From CAIOZA01 sp964464375 (GTDB taxonomy: Bacteria; Bacteroidota; Ignavibacteria; Kapaibacteriales; UBA2268): a DNA stretch of 64,000 bases. Below the pieces are notes generated by a model. That model saw only the letters and a program-made list of their open reading frames with translations, searched no databases and had not been told where the DNA came from. Location: the NCBI GenBank assembly GCA_964464375.1, contig CAYXFU010000009.1, positions 1 through 64,000 on the forward strand, read 5' to 3'. This document shows positions 61,405 to 64,000 of the stretch, piece after piece. The stretch's first letter is position 1, and the number at the start of each line of letters is the position of its first letter. The translations under genes were made by a program, and so were the position numbers.

Positions 61405-63663
61405 TTATTTTTTACAATATTTGTCCAGGAAATCAAATACTTCCTTGTACCAAACAATCTGTTCCTGCAATTTAAGAATCCAATGGTTCTGAGTAGGATA
61501 TATAATTAATTTTGAAGGTATGTTTTTAACCTGAGCAACTGTGAATGCTTCGAGACTCTGAGTAAACGGCACTCTGAAATCCTTTTCCCCTGTCGAAATC
61601 AAAATTGGTGTATCCCATTTGTCTGCATATCTGTGAGGAGAATTCTTGTCAAAATTCGGTTTATTTTTGGCTTCCCAATATGGACCTCCAAATTCCCAAT
61701 TCGGGAAAAATAGCTCTTCTGTGGAGCCATACTTGCTCTCAACATTGAATACACCGCAGTGAGAAACAAACGCTGAGAATCTTTTATTGTGATTTCCTTC
61801 GAGCCAAAATACTGCATAACCTCCGGCAGAAGCTCCAATAGCTGCAATTCCATCTTTTTTAACATATTTTTCTTTTGCTAATTCATCGGTTGCTGCTAAT
61901 ATGTCCTCCATTGCACCACCAGCCCAATCCTTGCTGATGGCATCATTCCACGCCTGACCAAATCCAGGCATGCCTCTTCTGTTTGGAGCAACGATTATAT
62001 AACCTTTGGACGCAAATGTGTATAAATTCCAACGGTAACTGAAATACTGGCTAATTGTTGATTGAGGACCACCCTGGCAATAAGTAATCATAGGATATAC
62101 TTTAGTAGAATCAAAATCCGGTGGATAGATCACCCAATTATGGAATTTTTTACCATCCTTGCTTGTAATCCATCTTTCCTTAACGGTTATGGGTTGTAAC
62201 TGTCGTAAAACACCGGTATTCTCTGTAGTTAACTGATTCAATTCAGAACCATCTGTCTTCATAGAAAAAATTTCAAATGGATTCATCATATTTCTCATTC
62301 CAAAAACAAGAGTTTTTCCATCTGGTGTTAAATCCATCCCTCCATCACAATTATGTTTACCTTTTGTGATTGTTCTCCATTTGCCATCCGGTAGAGTGAT
62401 GTTATATAGCTGGACTACCGGTCCATCCTCAGCGGAAAAATAAAGGCTCTTACTGTCCTGAGACCAAACAGTTGTTCCGACCCACTGATCCAATGTCTTA
62501 GATAATTCTGTGATTTCTCCACTCATTCTATTAAATAACATCAGCCTGATTCTGTCAGCTTCGAAACCGGCTCTTTGCATGCTGTGAAAGGCTATCCATT
62601 TGCCATCCGGTGAATAAAGAGGATCTTTGTCATATCCCGGCATACCCTTAGTTATATTGCGTGTTGTACTGTCTTTTAAACTGTAAATATATATATCTGA
62701 ATTTGTTGAGTGAACAAAATCAATTTCTTTCTTGCAAGTATATGCGATTTCCTTTGAATCAGGGGACCATGAAATTTCATTAACGTCTCCATTGGGTTTT
62801 AGAGGAGTATCAAATCTATCTGAAGGCATGATATCTATTGCAGTTCCGCCGGTAACCGGAAGTATAAATATATGACTGTAACTTTCATCAGTCCATTCGT
62901 CCCAATGTCTCACGGGAAGGCTTTCATAAATTCTTACATTTATCTTTGGATAAGCTGGATATTTATCTATAGGCGATTTATCGAGTTTAACATCAGAAGT
63001 GTATGAAAAATACTTTCCGTCGGTTGAGTAAAGTAAGTTTGATACTCCGGCTGAAACATCTGTTATCTTCTGAACATTTGATCCATCGCTGTTCATTGTA
63101 AATATTTGTGATTCACCATCTCTTGCAGATAGAAAAGCAATAGTTTTGCCATCAGGAGACCAAATAGGATCAAAATCTGATTTAGGTGACTCTGGTGTAA
63201 GATTTTTCAAGTTCGAACCATTAATTTCCAAAATATAAATATCTGTATTGGATTTATTCTCAGATACATCCGGATTTGTTATTGTGAATAGTATTTTCTT
63301 TCCATCAGGTGATATTTTGGGTGTTCCAACACGTTTGAGCGAAACAAGTATTTCCGGTGTCATCACTTGCTTCATCATTTTCATTGGGGGTTCAAGTATT
63401 GCCCTATATTTTCCGCCAGAGTCTGCAATGAACTGATTGAATTCTTCTCCGAGAAAGGACTCAATTTTAGTTTTATCAAACTTCGCTAATTCTTCAGGTT
63501 TATATTTAGTTAAAAAGATTGGAAGAAAAAGTGCTTTCTCAGGCGTCAATTCTCTTATCATTGTCTCCAGATAAGGATTTGACACAATATTATTTTCAGG
63601 TTGAGAAAAAACTTCAATTGAAAATAGAAAAGTTATTGTTAAAAAAAATAATACATTTTTCAT
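61405..63663 (-). CDS. S9-family peptidase (acylaminoacyl/dipeptidyl-peptidase type), secreted
   Basis: The 752-aa protein has a signal peptide (residues 1-20). A TolB/WD40-like propeller covers about 95-440, with repeated blades such as ISPDGKKILFTI, WSPDGKTIAFLSARDG, YSPDGKWIAFHS. A C-terminal alpha/beta hydrolase carries the triad Ser612 (GASAGG), Asp695 (GEKDFRVP) and His727 (QNHW). It removes acyl or dipeptidyl units from short peptides in the periplasm. It is 31 bases downstream of the DUF5683 gene. Confidence 0.92.
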   Translation of the reverse strand: MKNVLFFLTITFLFSIEVFSQPENNIVSNPYLETMIRELTPEKALFLPIFLTKYKPEELAKFDKTKIESFLGEEFNQFIADSGGKYRAILEPPMKMMKQVMTPEILVSLKRVGTPKISPDGKKILFTITNPDVSENKSNTDIYILEINGSNLKNLTPESPKSDFDPIWSPDGKTIAFLSARDGESQIFTMNSDGSNVQKITDVSAGVSNLLYSTDGKYFSYTSDVKLDKSPIDKYPAYPKINVRIYESLPVRHWDEWTDESYSHIFILPVTGGTAIDIMPSDRFDTPLKPNGDVNEISWSPDSKEIAYTCKKEIDFVHSTNSDIYIYSLKDSTTRNITKGMPGYDKDPLYSPDGKWIAFHSMQRAGFEADRIRLMLFNRMSGEITELSKTLDQWVGTTVWSQDSKSLYFSAEDGPVVQLYNITLPDGKWRTITKGKHNCDGGMDLTPDGKTLVFGMRNMMNPFEIFSMKTDGSELNQLTTENTGVLRQLQPITVKERWITSKDGKKFHNWVIYPPDFDSTKVYPMITYCQGGPQSTISQYFSYRWNLYTFASKGYIIVAPNRRGMPGFGQAWNDAISKDWAGGAMEDILAATDELAKEKYVKKDGIAAIGASAGGYAVFWLEGNHNKRFSAFVSHCGVFNVESKYGSTEELFFPNWEFGGPYWEAKNKPNFDKNSPHRYADKWDTPILISTGEKDFRVPFTQSLEAFTVAQVKNIPSKLIIYPTQNHWILKLQEQIVWYKEVFDFLDKYCKK

Positions 63664-63694
63664 AATAAATCCATTTAGATGTTAATATTTAAAT

Positions 63695-64000
63695 TTATTT
63701 AATTCTAAGGTTAAAAGATAGACCATAAGCATTATATCTGCTATTGTTATAATATGGTTCAATCCTCATTGATAGTTTTTCACTCACATCAAAATCATAC
63801 AAATGTGCACCCACATAAGCATCAACAGCTGCCAGTATATACGTTAATCCAATATAAAAGATACATTGATCTCTGTTATTCCTGTAATACTCCTTATATC
63901 GATCTAATGAATCGATTTTTGATTTATTAGTCGGATCATTTAGTTTGGTATTGTCATATAATAGTTGATCATTCTGATATTTTGAATTATTCCAAAATGA
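63695..64000 (-). CDS. DUF5683 family protein, 3' end (partial)
   Basis: The last 101 residues are in the window; the start lies to the right. The stretch RDQCIFYIGLTYILAAVDAYVGAHLYDFDVSEKL is the characteristic end of DUF5683: a hydrophobic segment, then DAYVGAHL and FDVS. It ends YGLSFNLRIK. These are small membrane/envelope proteins of unknown function common in Bacteroidota and neighbours. It precedes the S9 peptidase gene on the same strand and is likely in the same operon. Confidence 0.75.
   Translation of the reverse strand, partial: SFWNNSKYQNDQLLYDNTKLNDPTNKSKIDSLDRYKEYYRNNRDQCIFYIGLTYILAAVDAYVGAHLYDFDVSEKLSMRIEPYYNNSRYNAYGLSFNLRIK

Noticed and set aside
1..64000. CRISPR array, tRNA, rRNA, insertion sequence or prophage
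   Set aside because: No regular spaced repeats, conserved RNA sequences, transposase motifs or phage genes were seen on either strand.

Overview
The window is AT-rich chromosomal DNA from a Gram-negative member of the Bacteroidota/Chlorobiota side of the tree, most likely an Ignavibacteria- or Kapabacteria-like lineage (inference; there is no rRNA to confirm it). The support is: lipid A genes (lpxB, lpxK) and many outer-membrane beta-barrels; type IX secretion (T9SS) material, namely a PorU-like C25 peptidase, a PorD/DUF4835 protein and three C-terminal sorting tails; Asp-box/BNR propeller proteins; a DUF5683 protein; and promoters of the Bacteroidota form TTTG-N20-TAnnTTTG. Gene density is high. 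I saw no tRNA, rRNA, CRISPR array, transposase or prophage. No stretch over 300 bases lacks a gene.

Layout. 1-191: the end of a T9SS cargo gene with two palindromic repeats inside its reading frame. 431-4983 (minus): Tat-exported glycosylasparaginase, an ATP-grasp enzyme, glycogen synthase glgA, ispE. 5005-9954: a polyprenol/diacylglycerol kinase-like membrane protein, a beta-barrel and a large BNR-propeller protein. 10107-14859: NAD-malic enzyme, an RlpA-like protein, a TPR protein and a DUF3467 protein. 14939-25196 (plus): an unbroken eight-gene operon. 25255-32222: TonB receptor, gyrA, second TonB-receptor-like protein. 32225-41868: giant PorU-like protease, RibD/DHFR-like reductase, PorD-like protein, HhH-barrel protein. 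41870-45978 (minus): lpxB, DUF374 acyltransferase, lpxK, a C26 amidohydrolase lipoprotein and a degenerate M23 protein. 46159-56371: dnaE, a small membrane protein, a DUF6588-like protein, folD, an RluA-type pseudouridine synthase, a small unknown and a T9SS BNR/FN3 cargo. 56534-64000: a barrel, a STAS protein, GT4, GT2, a methyltransferase, a barrel, an S9 peptidase and the end of a DUF5683 gene.

The most notable system is the operon at 14939-25196. In order it encodes a GT-C glycosyltransferase, a GH57 alpha-glucan branching enzyme, a Wzx-type flippase, UDP-galactopyranose mutase (glf), a HAD phosphatase-UbiA fusion, a DprE1 homologue, a DprE2 homologue and an EamA/DMT transporter. UbiA, DprE1 and DprE2 make up the route from PRPP to polyprenyl-phosphoryl-D-arabinofuranose known from mycobacterial arabinogalactan, and glf makes the galactofuranose donor. 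The fused HAD domain could supply the phosphatase step, the GT-C protein the arabinosyl transfer, and the EamA protein the lipid flip. This predicts a surface glycan or glycoprotein carrying D-Araf and/or Galf in a Gram-negative cell.

Start sites were moved inward from TTG/GTG extensions where a better ATG was visible. Function calls rest on motifs read by eye, not on database searches.
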